Source of the DNA: Lachnospiraceae bacterium Marseille-Q4251
GTDB taxonomy: Bacteria; Bacillota; Clostridia; Lachnospirales; Lachnospiraceae
NCBI GenBank assembly: GCA_018223435.1
Contig: JAGTTO010000001.1
Span: 62,001 to 126,000, forward strand
Direction: 5' to 3'
Length of the DNA: 64,000 bases
Part shown: positions 50,011 through 59,265 of the stretch, in pieces
Numbering within the stretch: position 1 is the first letter of the stretch
Layout of the letters: each line of letters starts with the position of its first letter
The notes under the pieces: generated by a model
What the model was told of the DNA's origin: nothing
Database searches by the model: none
Seen by the model: only the letters and a program-made list of their open reading frames with translations
Position numbers and translations under genes: made by a program

Positions 50011-50739
50011 TTACTCATCCCAGTTGTGGAATACGTTCTGTACGTCGTCGTCCTCATCCAGAAGATCCAGTGTTCTCTGAAGGTTCTTAATAGCGGTTTC
50101 GTCGGTCAGGGTCACATAATTCTGGGGGATCATGCGGACCTCGGCCTCAGCCATCGGAACGCCCTCTTTTTCCAGGGTCTCGCGGACTGCGCTGAAATCA
50201 TCCGGAGCGGTGAGGATCTCGTAGCTGTCCTCCTCCTCGGAGAAGTCCTCTGCGCCTGCGTCCAGAGCCAGCATCATGAGATCGTCAGCATCCATATCGC
50301 ACTCTTCCTTGTCGATGATGATCTGTCCCTTCTCATCGAAGCTGTAGGATACGCAGCCCGGAGTACCGATGCTTCCGTTTCCTTTGGTGAATGCGCTTCT
50401 TACGTTTGCTGCGGTACGGTTTTTATTGTCAGTCAGTGCCTCAACGATGATAGCAATTCCGCTGGGTCCGTAACCTTCATAGGTAACGTGCTCGTAGTTG
50501 ACTGCATTGGCATCGCCTGCTGCCTTCTTGATACCGCGGTCGATGGTATCGTTCGGCATGTTGTTGGCTTTTGCTTTTGCGATACAGTCGCGAAGCTTGC
50601 TGTTGTTCTCCGGATCCGGGCCGCCCTCTTTTACTGCGACTGCGATCTCACGGCCGATGATGGTGAAAATTTTTCCCTTTGCTGCATCGTTTTTCTCTTT
50701 TTTGTGCTTAATATTGGCAAATTTTGAATGTCCTGACAT
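50011..50739 (-). CDS. yebC: YebC/PmpR-family protein
   Basis: The 242-residue protein is a YebC-family member with the standard start [21 protein letters not shown] and acidic third domain. Family members bind DNA as regulators or relieve ribosome stalling at proline runs in recent work on relatives. The gene has its own promoter with -35 and -10 boxes and a leader of about 40 nt. Confidence 0.95.
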   Translation of the reverse strand: MSGHSKFANIKHKKEKNDAAKGKIFTIIGREIAVAVKEGGPDPENNSKLRDCIAKAKANNMPNDTIDRGIKKAAGDANAVNYEHVTYEGYGPSGIAIIVEALTDNKNRTAANVRSAFTKGNGSIGTPGCVSYSFDEKGQIIIDKEECDMDADDLMMLALDAGAEDFSEEEDSYEILTAPDDFSAVRETLEKEGVPMAEAEVRMIPQNYVTLTDETAIKNLQRTLDLLDEDDDVQNVFHNWDE

Positions 50740-50785
50740 GAAATTTCTACTCCTTTTACTTTTTCTTCATATGTCTCTTTAATAA

Positions 50786-50814
50786 TATATATCATCTTCC
50801 CGCCCATTCGTCAA
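50786..50814 (-). promoter_or_regulatory. Promoter of yebC
   Basis: TTGACG, 17 nt, TATATA on the minus strand, about 47 nt before the start codon. Confidence 0.7.
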
Positions 50815-50823
50815 GAATCCTGT

Positions 50824-51180
50824 TTATGTAGGCAGTTCCAGACTTACCATAAGGGCGTGGTCCACTCTTCTCAGCACGCTTTCGTCCAGATGGCAGACCC
50901 GATCCCGCAGGCGGGTTTTATCGATGGTCCTCAGCTGCTCCAGAAGAATCACTGAGTCCTTAACGATCTCACATTTTCTGGCGTCAATCTCCACATGAGT
51001 CGGCAGCTTCGCCTTGTTCATGCGGGAAGTGATGGCCGCACAGATCACCGTAGGGCTGTGACGGTTCCCGATATCGTTCTGAATGATGAGCACCGGCCGG
51101 ATGCCCCCCTGTTCGGAACCAACCACCGGTCTTAAATCCGCATAAAAAACATCGCCTCTTCGAATAACCACGCATTTCAC
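50824..51180 (-). CDS. MazF/PemK-type endoribonuclease toxin (EndoA-like)
   Basis: The 118-residue protein is of the MazF/NdoA type, with [20 protein letters not shown] at the N-terminus and the conserved [15 protein letters not shown]. Family members cut single-stranded RNA at short sites. In Bacillus the antitoxin gene stands between alr and the toxin; here only 85 nt separate it from alr, and no antitoxin frame fits. The ATG lies a few bases after GGAG. Confidence 0.9.
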   Translation of the reverse strand: MKCVVIRRGDVFYADLRPVVGSEQGGIRPVLIIQNDIGNRHSPTVICAAITSRMNKAKLPTHVEIDARKCEIVKDSVILLEQLRTIDKTRLRDRVCHLDESVLRRVDHALMVSLELPT

Positions 51181-51265
51181 ACTCCGCTTCCTGATTTGAT
51201 AATGACCAGTATTTCCATAATCCCTGCGGTTTATGCGCTTTTGTATCCTTTTGGCTTTTGGACTC

Positions 51266-52441
51266 CTATTTTCTCAGGTCATCCACGATCTCCACGGGTT
51301 TTCCGTCCCGGTAATAGACCCGGGGAACCCGTTTCCCGATATCACAGACAAATTCATAGGGGAATCTGCCTGCCTGCTCTGAAATGGTATCGACGGAAAG
51401 TACTTCCTCTCCATCTCTTCCCATGAGCGTGACTTCCTCCAGCTCTTTCGCTTCCGGAATCTCCGTCACATCCACCATAAACTGATCCATGCAGATGCGG
51501 CCCAGGATCGGAGCTTTTTTCCCGTGAATCAGAATGTAGCCCTTGTTGGAAAGACTCCGGGGATAACCGTCCCCGTACCCGGCTGAAATCGTAGCGATCT
51601 TCATGGGCTTCTCCGCCACGAAGGTGCCGCCATAGCTCACAGCGTCTCCCGACTGAATCTCCTTGATAAAAACGATCCGGCTTTTGAGCGTCATCATGGG
51701 CTCCAGCGGCAGATTTTCCGGCTTCACCTCTCTGGAAGGGTAAATACCGTAGATCGTGATGCCTGCCCGGACCATGTCGATCTGGGCTTCCGGAAACTCC
51801 ATAATGCTGGCGCTGTTGGCCGCATGGCGCAGCTTAAAGGTGATGCCTGCTCTTTCCAGCTTTGTCACAAAGCTCACGAAACGGAGCAGTTGGGCCCTCG
51901 CATAGGTCTTATCCGCCTCGTCGGCTCTGGCAAAATGGGTAAAGATTCCCTCCAGCTCCACGTTTTCCAACTGCTGAATCTTCTGGATTTCTTTGATGCT
52001 CTCCGCCGTATCCGGAAAACCGATCCGGTGCATGCCCGTATCCAGGCCAATATGAATATGTACGGTCTTCCCGGCTTCCTTCGCCGCTCTGGAAAAGATT
52101 TCAGCGGTCTCATAGCGGAAAACCACGGGACGGATCTCCTGAGCCACCATCTCGGGATAATCTCCCTCAAAGGTGTAGCCAAGGATCAGAATGGGCTTTT
52201 TGATCCCGTTTCTCCGAAGAGAAAAGGCTTCCTGGGACGTAGCCACCGCATAGCCCCAGACCCGGTCGAGCATCTCTCCCAGTCTCGCGACGGGAAGAGC
52301 TCCGTGGCCGTAAGCGTCGGTCTTGATGACCAGAGTCATCTTTGTCTCCGACCGGAGCTTTGCCAGCATGGCGTCGATATTTTTTCTGCATGCGTCCATA
52401 TCGATGGCCGCATAGATACGCATTGCTTCTATTTGATTCAT
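51266..52441 (-). CDS. alr: Alanine racemase
   Basis: The 391-residue PLP enzyme makes D-alanine for the cell wall. The cofactor lysine is in [11 protein letters not shown] (residue about 40) and the second catalytic tyrosine region is SYGGTFVAE. The ATG at 52441 has GAAAGAAGGATAAC before it; a second ATG six codons later is possible. It follows the nnr gene by 2 nt and precedes the toxin-like gene. Confidence 0.96.
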   Translation of the reverse strand: MNQIEAMRIYAAIDMDACRKNIDAMLAKLRSETKMTLVIKTDAYGHGALPVARLGEMLDRVWGYAVATSQEAFSLRRNGIKKPILILGYTFEGDYPEMVAQEIRPVVFRYETAEIFSRAAKEAGKTVHIHIGLDTGMHRIGFPDTAESIKEIQKIQQLENVELEGIFTHFARADEADKTYARAQLLRFVSFVTKLERAGITFKLRHAANSASIMEFPEAQIDMVRAGITIYGIYPSREVKPENLPLEPMMTLKSRIVFIKEIQSGDAVSYGGTFVAEKPMKIATISAGYGDGYPRSLSNKGYILIHGKKAPILGRICMDQFMVDVTEIPEAKELEEVTLMGRDGEEVLSVDTISEQAGRFPYEFVCDIGKRVPRVYYRDGKPVEIVDDLRK

Positions 52442-52443
52442 TG

Positions 52444-53925
52444 TTATCCTTCTTTCAGTACCCCGGGGAGTTCTTTCAAGAGATCTGTGGAAAGCATCCC
52501 CCGTACCCCTGTATTTTCCGCTGCCCGGTCCCCTGCCAGGCCGTGGAGATAAACGCCTGAAACTGCCGCCTCAAAGGGGGCCATTCCCTGAGCCAGAAGA
52601 CCGGTGATGATGCCTGTCAGCACATCTCCCGAGCCTCCGGTGGCCATCCCATTATTTCCCGTAGTGTTGAGAACGATGCGTTCCCCGTCTGTCACCACAG
52701 TTCTGGCATCCTTTAAGACCAGAATTACCTCGTGTTCCTTCGCGTAGGCCGCCGCCAGTTCCAGAGGCTTCTGCTTCAATTCCTCCACGGAATGACCGGA
52801 GAGCCGCACCATTTCACCCATATGGGGCGTCAGGATTTTCGGCGTATCGCCTTTTTTCAACCAGTCCGGATGCTTTGATAAAATATTCAGGGCATCCGCA
52901 TCCAGCACCAGCGGGATTTTGGCCTGTGTTAGCACACAGGCGAGCTCTTTTTCCGCAGCTTCTCCGGTAGAAAGGCCGGGACCAATCCCTGCGGCATCCG
53001 CCCAAGAGAGCGCATTTACCAGCGTTTCTTCGGAGAGCATTTCCTCCGTGGTCAGAACCGCCTCCGGAAAAAGTGTCTGCAGAATCTCCCGGTTGCAGCC
53101 TTCCGTCACGACCCGGACCAGGCCAGTTCCCGTGATGGCTGCCGCTTTTCCGGAAAGATAGGCGGCTCCCGCCATATTCCGGCTGCCCGCCATGAGACAG
53201 GCTTTTCCGAAGGTTCCTTTGTTTCCGAAGGCTTTCCTTGTGGGAAGCAGAGAAAAAATCCCACGGTCCGGAGCCTGTACCCTGGGAAACTGCCCCTTGA
53301 AGCCTTCTTTTGTGATGCCGATATCCAGAAGAAACGTCCGCCCGGCATACTCTGTCCCCGGATAAAGCACATGGCCCAGCTTCCGGAAAGCCAGAGCTCC
53401 GGTCACAGCCACCCGGACGGCTATTCCCTGGACGCTACCGTCATCGGAGGAAATCCCCGAAGGGATATCCACAGCAAAAACCTTCGCCGGATGGCGGTTG
53501 ATGCTCTCGATGACCTCCCGGTAGCTTCCTTTCACTTCCCGGGAGAGGCCGGAGCCGAAAACGGCATCCACAATAGTAGTATATTCACCGGCGGGAAGAT
53601 TTCGCACAAATTTCATGCCATAATTTTCGCAGATTTTTTTCTGGAGGGCCGCCTCCTTTGAGAGGTGGTCCGGATTTCCGACAAACCAGAGCTCCGCCTC
53701 AATGCCTTTCAGATAAAGAATCCTTGCCATCGCAAAGCCGTCGCCGCCGTTGTTCCCGCTTCCGGAAACCACAAGCACCCGGGAAAGGTCAAAACCTTCC
53801 CGCTCCATAAGCTTCACAGAGGCTAAGGCCGCCCGCTCCATCAGGACCAAGGAGGGAACTCCATACTCCTCGATCACACAGTGATCCGCCCGGCGCATTT
53901 CCTCTGCCGATACCAGATATTCCAT
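52444..53925 (-). CDS. nnrD/nnrE: Bifunctional NAD(P)H-hydrate repair enzyme
   Basis: The 493-residue protein joins an N-terminal epimerase domain (YjeF_N, residues 1-215, with SGSGNNGGDGFAMARIL) to a C-terminal ATP/ADP-dependent dehydratase (225-493, with VLDADALNIL and GGSGDVLTGIITG). It restores hydrated, damaged NAD(P)H. The fusion is common. It lies upstream of alr on the same strand, with the stop 2 nt from the alr start. Confidence 0.95.
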   Translation of the reverse strand: MEYLVSAEEMRRADHCVIEEYGVPSLVLMERAALASVKLMEREGFDLSRVLVVSGSGNNGGDGFAMARILYLKGIEAELWFVGNPDHLSKEAALQKKICENYGMKFVRNLPAGEYTTIVDAVFGSGLSREVKGSYREVIESINRHPAKVFAVDIPSGISSDDGSVQGIAVRVAVTGALAFRKLGHVLYPGTEYAGRTFLLDIGITKEGFKGQFPRVQAPDRGIFSLLPTRKAFGNKGTFGKACLMAGSRNMAGAAYLSGKAAAITGTGLVRVVTEGCNREILQTLFPEAVLTTEEMLSEETLVNALSWADAAGIGPGLSTGEAAEKELACVLTQAKIPLVLDADALNILSKHPDWLKKGDTPKILTPHMGEMVRLSGHSVEELKQKPLELAAAYAKEHEVILVLKDARTVVTDGERIVLNTTGNNGMATGGSGDVLTGIITGLLAQGMAPFEAAVSGVYLHGLAGDRAAENTGVRGMLSTDLLKELPGVLKEG

Positions 53926-53989
53926 GAAAAACCCCCTTTTTAGACACGAAAAGGACGCGCTAAAACAGGGTCTTACCGCGTCGTTTTCT

Positions 53990-54655
53990 TTACTTTTCTT
54001 TTGTCCTGCTCTTTTTCTGGGTCTTGTCTTTATAATTGCTCATGTTGTAGGAAAGCTGCATGAGACTGTCAGAAAGATGAACACTCTCCACGATCACATC
54101 CTCCGGAAGCTTCAGATCCGTATGAGCAAAATTCCAGATCGCCTTCACGCCGTTGGCTGTCACCAGCTCCGCCATGGCTTTCGCCTGGTTTCTGGGCAGC
54201 GTCAGAGCTGCGATCTGCACATCATTTTCTTTCAGATACCGAGGAAGCTCACTCACCATACGGATCGGAATATCCCGCACCATGCTCCCGTCAAGTTCCG
54301 GGTCCACATCAAAAATTCCAATCACCTTAAATCCCCAGCGGGCAAATTTAGAATAATTTGCCAGCGCCTGTCCCAAGTTACCTGCGCCGAGAATGATCAT
54401 ATTGTAGGTACGGTCCAATCCCAGAATCTTTCCAATTTCCGTATGCAGATGCTGTACGTTGTAGCCGTAGCCCTGCTGGCCGAAGCCGCCGAAATTGTTC
54501 AGATCCTGCCGGATCTGTGATGCTGTCACCTGCATCTTGTCACTCAGCTCGTTGGATGAAATCCTCTCGACTCCGCTTTCCAGAAGATCTCCCAGGTAAC
54601 GATAGTATCGCGGCAGACGTTTGATCACTGCCCGCGAAATCGTTTTTCGTTCCAC
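53990..54655 (-). CDS. rex: Redox-sensing transcriptional repressor Rex
   Basis: The 221-residue protein has a winged-helix N-terminus (SSNELSDKMQVTASQIRQDL) and an NAD(H)-binding Rossmann domain with the ILGAGNLGQALANY motif. Rex represses fermentation and redox genes when NAD is high. The GTG start has AGGAAGGATGG upstream. It is the first gene after a near-perfect promoter. Confidence 0.96.
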   Translation of the reverse strand: MERKTISRAVIKRLPRYYRYLGDLLESGVERISSNELSDKMQVTASQIRQDLNNFGGFGQQGYGYNVQHLHTEIGKILGLDRTYNMIILGAGNLGQALANYSKFARWGFKVIGIFDVDPELDGSMVRDIPIRMVSELPRYLKENDVQIAALTLPRNQAKAMAELVTANGVKAIWNFAHTDLKLPEDVIVESVHLSDSLMQLSYNMSNYKDKTQKKSRTKEK

Positions 54656-54680
54656 TTTATACCATCCTTCCTAGTTCCTC

Positions 54681-54699
54681 AAAGACCCAAAAGGTCTTT
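54681..54699 (-). other. Hairpin at the 5' end of the rex transcript
   Basis: AAAGACC and GGGTCTTT pair around TTTT at the predicted transcription start. It may protect the mRNA 5' end; it lacks the T-run of a terminator. Confidence 0.5.
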
Positions 54700-54705
54700 T
54701 TCCAT

Positions 54706-54734
54706 ATTATATCCAATCCCTTTAAGATTGTCAA
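54706..54734 (-). promoter_or_regulatory. Consensus promoter of rex
   Basis: TTGACA, exactly 17 nt, TATAAT: identical to the sigma-A consensus at all twelve positions. A poor Rex-type half-site (TTGTCAAAT) overlaps the -35 box on the other strand; autoregulation is possible but not shown. Confidence 0.85.
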
Positions 54735-54776
54735 ATAAATATCAAATCTTTCGAATGGTACAAAGTACACTGATTT

Positions 54777-56096
54777 TTAAAGGCGCGTCATGACAAAGAT
54801 GTTGTAGATGGCCTGGATCGCCGGCTCAAAGTCTTCGTTTTTCACACCGATAATGATGTTGAGCTCACTGGAACCCTGATCGATCATCTTGACATTAACG
54901 TTCGCGTGGGACAGGGCAGAAAAAATACGTCCGGCTGTGCCGCGGTTGGAACGCATGCCTCTTCCCACCACAGCGATGAGGGCCAGATCCGACTCCAGCT
55001 CGATAGAATCCGGGCTGACTGCCCGATGAATACCGGCCAGAACTTTCTGTTCCTTCTCTTCAAACTCGCTCTGATGGACAAAGACCGTCATGGTGTCGAT
55101 GCCGGAGGGCATATGCTCGAAGGAGATGCCGTTTTTCTCGAAAACTTCCAGCACTTTCCGGCCAAAGCCCACCTCGGAGTTCATCATATCCTTCTCGATG
55201 TTGAGGGCAGCAAACCCCTTTTTTCCAGCGATGCCGGTAATCGTGTATTTCGGCTTCCGGCAGGTGCTCTCCACGATGAGGGTACCCTTGTCTTCCGGCG
55301 CGTTGGTGTTGCGGATATTGATGGGGATGCCTTCCTTTCGTACAGGAAAGATGGCCTCCTCATGGAGTACGGTGGCTCCCATGTAGGACAGTTCCCGGAG
55401 TTCACGGTAGGTGATGGTCTCGATGACCTCGGGATTTACCACGATCCTGGGATCGGTAACAAGGAAACCGGAAACGTCGGTCCAGTTCTCATAGATATCT
55501 GCATGGATGGCAGCAGCAACCAGGGAACCGGTGATATCGGAACCGCCTCTGGAAAAGGTGATGACATGACCGTCCGGCAGAGCGCCGTAGAAGCCCGGAA
55601 TCACGGCATTTTTCATATCTTTGAGCCGTTCGCCCAGAACTTCTGTGGTCTTGTCCATATCAAAGCTTCCGTCTTCACAGAAAACGATCACTTCTGCAGC
55701 ATCCACAAATTCATATCCCAGATAATTCGCCATGACGATACCGTTCAGATATTCGCCTCTGGATGCGGCATAATCTTTTCCTGCCTTGCCTGCAAAGTTC
55801 TCACGGATCAGGGAAAATTCCTTTTCCAGAGAAAGTTTCAGTTCCAAGCCGTCAATGATCTCCTGATAGCGCTGCTCGATCTGACGGAGCTCCCTGCCGA
55901 AATCCTTCCCTTCTGCTGCCAGGGCATAGCAGGCGTAAAGCATATCTGTCACCTTCGTGTCCTTGTCAAAGCGTTTGCCCGGCGCGGAAGGTACCACAAA
56001 ACGTCTGCCTGCATCGGAACGAATGATCGCTCCTACTTTTTTGAACTGTTCGGCGCTGGCAAGAGAACTACCGCCGAATTTTACAACTTTTTTCAT
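54777..56096 (-). CDS. Aspartate kinase
   Basis: The 439-residue enzyme phosphorylates aspartate, the first step to lysine, threonine and methionine. The N-terminal VVKFGGSSLASA motif is complete, and two ACT domains follow (for example GFAALNIEKDMMNSEVGFG and DLALIAVVGRGM), which bind the feedback inhibitor. It is of the single-function type. No lysine riboswitch is found in the about 200 nt leader region. It is the only gene of its unit. Confidence 0.95.
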   Translation of the reverse strand: MKKVVKFGGSSLASAEQFKKVGAIIRSDAGRRFVVPSAPGKRFDKDTKVTDMLYACYALAAEGKDFGRELRQIEQRYQEIIDGLELKLSLEKEFSLIRENFAGKAGKDYAASRGEYLNGIVMANYLGYEFVDAAEVIVFCEDGSFDMDKTTEVLGERLKDMKNAVIPGFYGALPDGHVITFSRGGSDITGSLVAAAIHADIYENWTDVSGFLVTDPRIVVNPEVIETITYRELRELSYMGATVLHEEAIFPVRKEGIPINIRNTNAPEDKGTLIVESTCRKPKYTITGIAGKKGFAALNIEKDMMNSEVGFGRKVLEVFEKNGISFEHMPSGIDTMTVFVHQSEFEEKEQKVLAGIHRAVSPDSIELESDLALIAVVGRGMRSNRGTAGRIFSALSHANVNVKMIDQGSSELNIIIGVKNEDFEPAIQAIYNIFVMTRL

Positions 56097-56243
56097 CTTC
56101 TCTCCTCCTGATCTTATGTATACTCTGTCGCTTCACCTTACTGCTGTCTATAAATCTTAGCGCAATTTTCCCTATCCGTCCAGTTATTTTTTCCATTTTC
56201 GTCTTTTTTCATGGAAAATAAGCTGGCCGAAGCGTTCAAGATG

Positions 56244-56252
56244 TGCTAAAAT
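56244..56252 (+). promoter_or_regulatory. Extended -10 promoter of the ABC-F gene
   Basis: TGCTAAAAT is an extended -10 element with no good -35. The leader is about 46 nt. Confidence 0.55.
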
Positions 56253-56304
56253 AATAAGGATTATGCGAAATTACGCAAATATATTTTAGAAAGAAGTGAA
56301 TCCC

Positions 56305-58227
56305 ATGATACTGGCATGTCAGAATATTCAAAAAGCTTTCGGAACCGATGTCATCCTGAAAAACGCTTCTTTTCATATCGAAGACCGTGAAAAGGCGGCC
56401 ATTGTAGGCATCAACGGGGCGGGAAAATCCACCCTTCTGAAAATTATCATGCATCAGCTGGACCCGGACAGCGGTGAGGTGATCCTCGCAAAAGGAAAAA
56501 CCATCGGCTATCTGGCCCAGCACGACGCAGTCTCCTCGGAAAACACAATCCACGACGAGCTTCTCTCCGTGAAGGCAGAGCTTCTCGCCATGGAAAAAAG
56601 AATCCGTGAACTGGAGCTGGAGATGAAATCTCTCTCTGGCGAAGCACTGGAAAACGTTCTGGAGACCTATAACCGACTCAATTCCCAGTTTGAGCGTGAG
56701 AACGGCTACGCGATCCAGAGTGAGATCACCGGCGTTTTAAAAGGCCTGGGCTTTACCGAGGAAGACTTTACGAAAAAGGTCTCCACGCTCTCGGGAGGCC
56801 AGAAGACCCGTGTGGCCTTAGGAAAACTTCTGCTCTCCCATCCAGATCTCATCCTTCTGGACGAGCCCACCAACCACCTCGATATGAACTCCATCGCCTG
56901 GCTGGAAACCTATCTGCTCAACTATTCCGGAGCTGTGCTCATCGTGGCCCATGACCGGTATTTCCTGAACCGCGTCGTCACGAAAATCGTCGAGATCGAT
57001 CAGGGAAATGTCACCACCTTTATGGGCAACTACTCCGATTACTCCATGAAAAAGGCTCAGGTGCGCCAGGCCCAGATCAACGCCTACTTAAACCAGCAGC
57101 GCGAGATCAAGCACCAGCAGGAAGTCATCGCCAAGCTGAAATCCTTCAACCGTGAGAAATCCATCCGCCGGGCCGAGAGCCGGGAGAAAATGCTGGATAA
57201 GATCGAGGTTCTGGAAAAACCCACAGAAGTAAACACCGAGATCCATATTCATCTGACTCCCCGCGTCATCAGTGGAAACGATGTTCTCAAGGTAGAGGGG
57301 CTGGAAAAAGGCTTTGATGGCCATACGCTCTTCTCCGACCTGAATTTTGAGATCAAGCGCGGTGAACGCGTGGCTATCATCGGTAACAACGGAACCGGGA
57401 AAACTACGATCCTGAAGATCTTAAACGGCCTTCTCGCTCCGGATGGCGGAAGCTTCACCCTCGGAAGCAAGGTCCATATCGGCTATTACGATCAGGAGCA
57501 CCACGTTCTTCATATGGAGAAAACCCTCTTTGAGGAGATCTCCGACACCTATCCGAATATGAGCAACACCGAGATCCGAAACGTCCTGGCAGCCTTTCTT
57601 TTCACCGGCGACGACGTTTACAAACGGATTCAGGACTTAAGCGGTGGCGAGCGGGGCCGTGTCTCCTTGGCGAAGCTGATGCTCTCCGAGGCCAACTTTA
57701 TCATCCTCGATGAGCCGACCAACCATCTGGACATCACTTCCAAGGAGATACTGGAAAATGCCCTGAACCAGTACGAGGGAACCGTCCTCTACGTTTCCCA
57801 TGACCGTTATTTCATCAACCAGACCGCAACCCGGATTCTGGAACTCACTGGAAATACTCTGGTAAACTATATCGGCAACTACGATTATTACCTGGAGAAA
57901 AAGGAAGAGCTGACCGCCATCTATGTACCCGGCGAAAACGCTTCCTCCGCCGTCTCCTCTGATAAAACCGAAACGGAATCCAAACTGGACTGGCAGCAGC
58001 AGAAAGAGCTCCAGGCCAAAGAACGGAAACGGAAAAATGCCCTGAAAAAGACAGAGGATCAGATCGCGGCCCTCGAAGAGCGGGACGCAGAGATCGACAC
58101 TCTCCTAGCTTCTCCGGAGGTCGCCACCGACGTGGGCAAATGCATCAAATTAAGCAAAGAAAAAGCCCAAATCAGCGAAGAGCTTGCGGCTCTCTACGAA
58201 ACCTGGGAAGAACTGGCGGAAGATTAA
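56305..58227 (+). CDS. ABC-F family ATPase
   Basis: The 640-residue protein has two ATP-binding domains with signatures LSGGQKTRVALG and LSGGERGRVSLA and no membrane part. ABC-F proteins bind the ribosome and assist translation or protect it from antibiotics. The arm and interdomain linker region is present and a C-terminal coiled coil follows (about 560-640). It looks like the YdiF group rather than a known resistance determinant. The ATG at 56305 follows AAGAAGTG; a GTG nine bases earlier is less likely. Confidence 0.92.
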   Translation: MILACQNIQKAFGTDVILKNASFHIEDREKAAIVGINGAGKSTLLKIIMHQLDPDSGEVILAKGKTIGYLAQHDAVSSENTIHDELLSVKAELLAMEKRIRELELEMKSLSGEALENVLETYNRLNSQFERENGYAIQSEITGVLKGLGFTEEDFTKKVSTLSGGQKTRVALGKLLLSHPDLILLDEPTNHLDMNSIAWLETYLLNYSGAVLIVAHDRYFLNRVVTKIVEIDQGNVTTFMGNYSDYSMKKAQVRQAQINAYLNQQREIKHQQEVIAKLKSFNREKSIRRAESREKMLDKIEVLEKPTEVNTEIHIHLTPRVISGNDVLKVEGLEKGFDGHTLFSDLNFEIKRGERVAIIGNNGTGKTTILKILNGLLAPDGGSFTLGSKVHIGYYDQEHHVLHMEKTLFEEISDTYPNMSNTEIRNVLAAFLFTGDDVYKRIQDLSGGERGRVSLAKLMLSEANFIILDEPTNHLDITSKEILENALNQYEGTVLYVSHDRYFINQTATRILELTGNTLVNYIGNYDYYLEKKEELTAIYVPGENASSAVSSDKTETESKLDWQQQKELQAKERKRKNALKKTEDQIAALEERDAEIDTLLASPEVATDVGKCIKLSKEKAQISEELAALYETWEELAED

Positions 58228-58250
58228 AAACAGCCTGTGATGATAGAAAA

Positions 58251-58292
58251 ATCCCCCGATAAGGTTTTCAAAACCTTATCGGGGGATCTTTT
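58251..58292. terminator. Strong bidirectional terminator between abc-f and opp genes
   Basis: ATCCCCCGATAAGGTTTT pairs perfectly with AAAACCTTATCGGGGGAT, leaving a tiny loop, with CTTTTT on plus and TTTTTCTATC on minus. It serves both convergent transcripts. Confidence 0.92.
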
Positions 58293-58299
58293 TATGCTC

Positions 58300-59265
58300 T
58301 TATTTGTCGAAAAGATGGCAGGCAACAAAATGGCCTTTTTTGATCTCTTTCAGCTTCGGAGTCTCGCTCTTACATTTCTCGGAAGCGTATTTGCAGCGGC
58401 TTGCGAAACGACAGCCCGGTCCGCAGTTGATGGGGCTTCCCACCTCGCCTTCCAGAGGAAGCACTTTTTTGCTGCGCTCCAGCTCCGGATTGGGGATCGG
58501 GATGGCAGAAAGAAGAGCTTTCGTGTAAGGATGCTCCGGATCTCCGTAAAGCTCGTCACTGGAAGCCAGCTCCACGATATGGCCCATATACATAACGCCG
58601 ACACGGTCGGAAATATGTTTTACCATGGAAAGGTCATGGGCGATGAAGAGGTAGGTCAGACCCAGCTCTTTCTGAAGCTTGATCAGCAGGTTGACGACCT
58701 GTGCCTGAATGGACACGTCCAGAGCGGAGATCGGCTCGTCACAGACGATAAATTCCGGATCCACAGCCAGAGCTCTCGCGATACCGATACGCTGTCTCTG
58801 TCCGCCGGAGAACTCGTGGGGGAAACGGCCTGCGTGCTCTTTGTTCAATCCTACCAGGGACAGAAGCTCGCTGATCCGCTCCTGCTTGTCATTGGGATGG
58901 AGACCGAAGTTTTCCAGTCCCTCACCGATGATATCGCCGACGGTCATACGGGGGTCCAGGGATGCATAGGGGTCCTGGAAGATCATCTGGGCTCTCTTTT
59001 TGAACCACAGGCTGTCTTTTTTTCCAAGCTTTGTCACATCACGGCCGGCGTACTCGATGACACCCTCGGTAGCCGGGTAAAGGCCAAGGACGGTTCTTCC
59101 GCAGGTAGTCTTACCACAGCCGGACTCGCCTACCAGACCAAGGGTCTCTCCCTTGTAGATATCAAAGGAAACGTCATCCACAGCCTTTAAGGTGTCCTTT
59201 TTATGTACTTTGAAGTATTTTTTCAGGTGCTCTACATGAACCAGCACTTCTTTATCATTTGCCAT
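58300..59265 (-). CDS. oppF: Oligo/dipeptide ABC transporter ATP-binding protein OppF
   Basis: The 321-residue ATPase has Walker A GESGCGKTTCGR, the signature FSGGQRQRIGIARAL and Walker B VCDEPISALDVS, and the C-terminal cysteine-rich extension GPGCRFASRCKYASEKC typical of Opp/Dpp ATPases that binds an iron-sulfur cluster in studied relatives. The ATG overlaps the oppD stop by 11 nt and has GGAGGTG upstream. It is the last gene of the peptide importer operon. Confidence 0.95.
   Translation of the reverse strand: MANDKEVLVHVEHLKKYFKVHKKDTLKAVDDVSFDIYKGETLGLVGESGCGKTTCGRTVLGLYPATEGVIEYAGRDVTKLGKKDSLWFKKRAQMIFQDPYASLDPRMTVGDIIGEGLENFGLHPNDKQERISELLSLVGLNKEHAGRFPHEFSGGQRQRIGIARALAVDPEFIVCDEPISALDVSIQAQVVNLLIKLQKELGLTYLFIAHDLSMVKHISDRVGVMYMGHIVELASSDELYGDPEHPYTKALLSAIPIPNPELERSKKVLPLEGEVGSPINCGPGCRFASRCKYASEKCKSETPKLKEIKKGHFVACHLFDK

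Noticed and set aside
48934..50727. A 597-codon open frame on the plus strand
   Set aside because: It runs antisense across three convincing minus-strand genes (tepA-like, CFI-box-like, yebC), has no ribosome site and resembles no protein; it is a shadow of their codon use.
54712..54750. Rex autoregulatory operator
   Set aside because: TTGTCAAATAAATATCAAAT keeps only one good half-site compared with the clostridial TTGTTAA...TTAACAA pattern; too weak to list as a site.
54906..56111. A 401-codon plus-strand frame
   Set aside because: It is antisense to aspartate kinase, which has full family motifs.
56097..56304. Lysine riboswitch before aspartate kinase
   Set aside because: The leader region is too short for the roughly 180-nt lysine aptamer plus the divergent promoter, and no matching stems were found.
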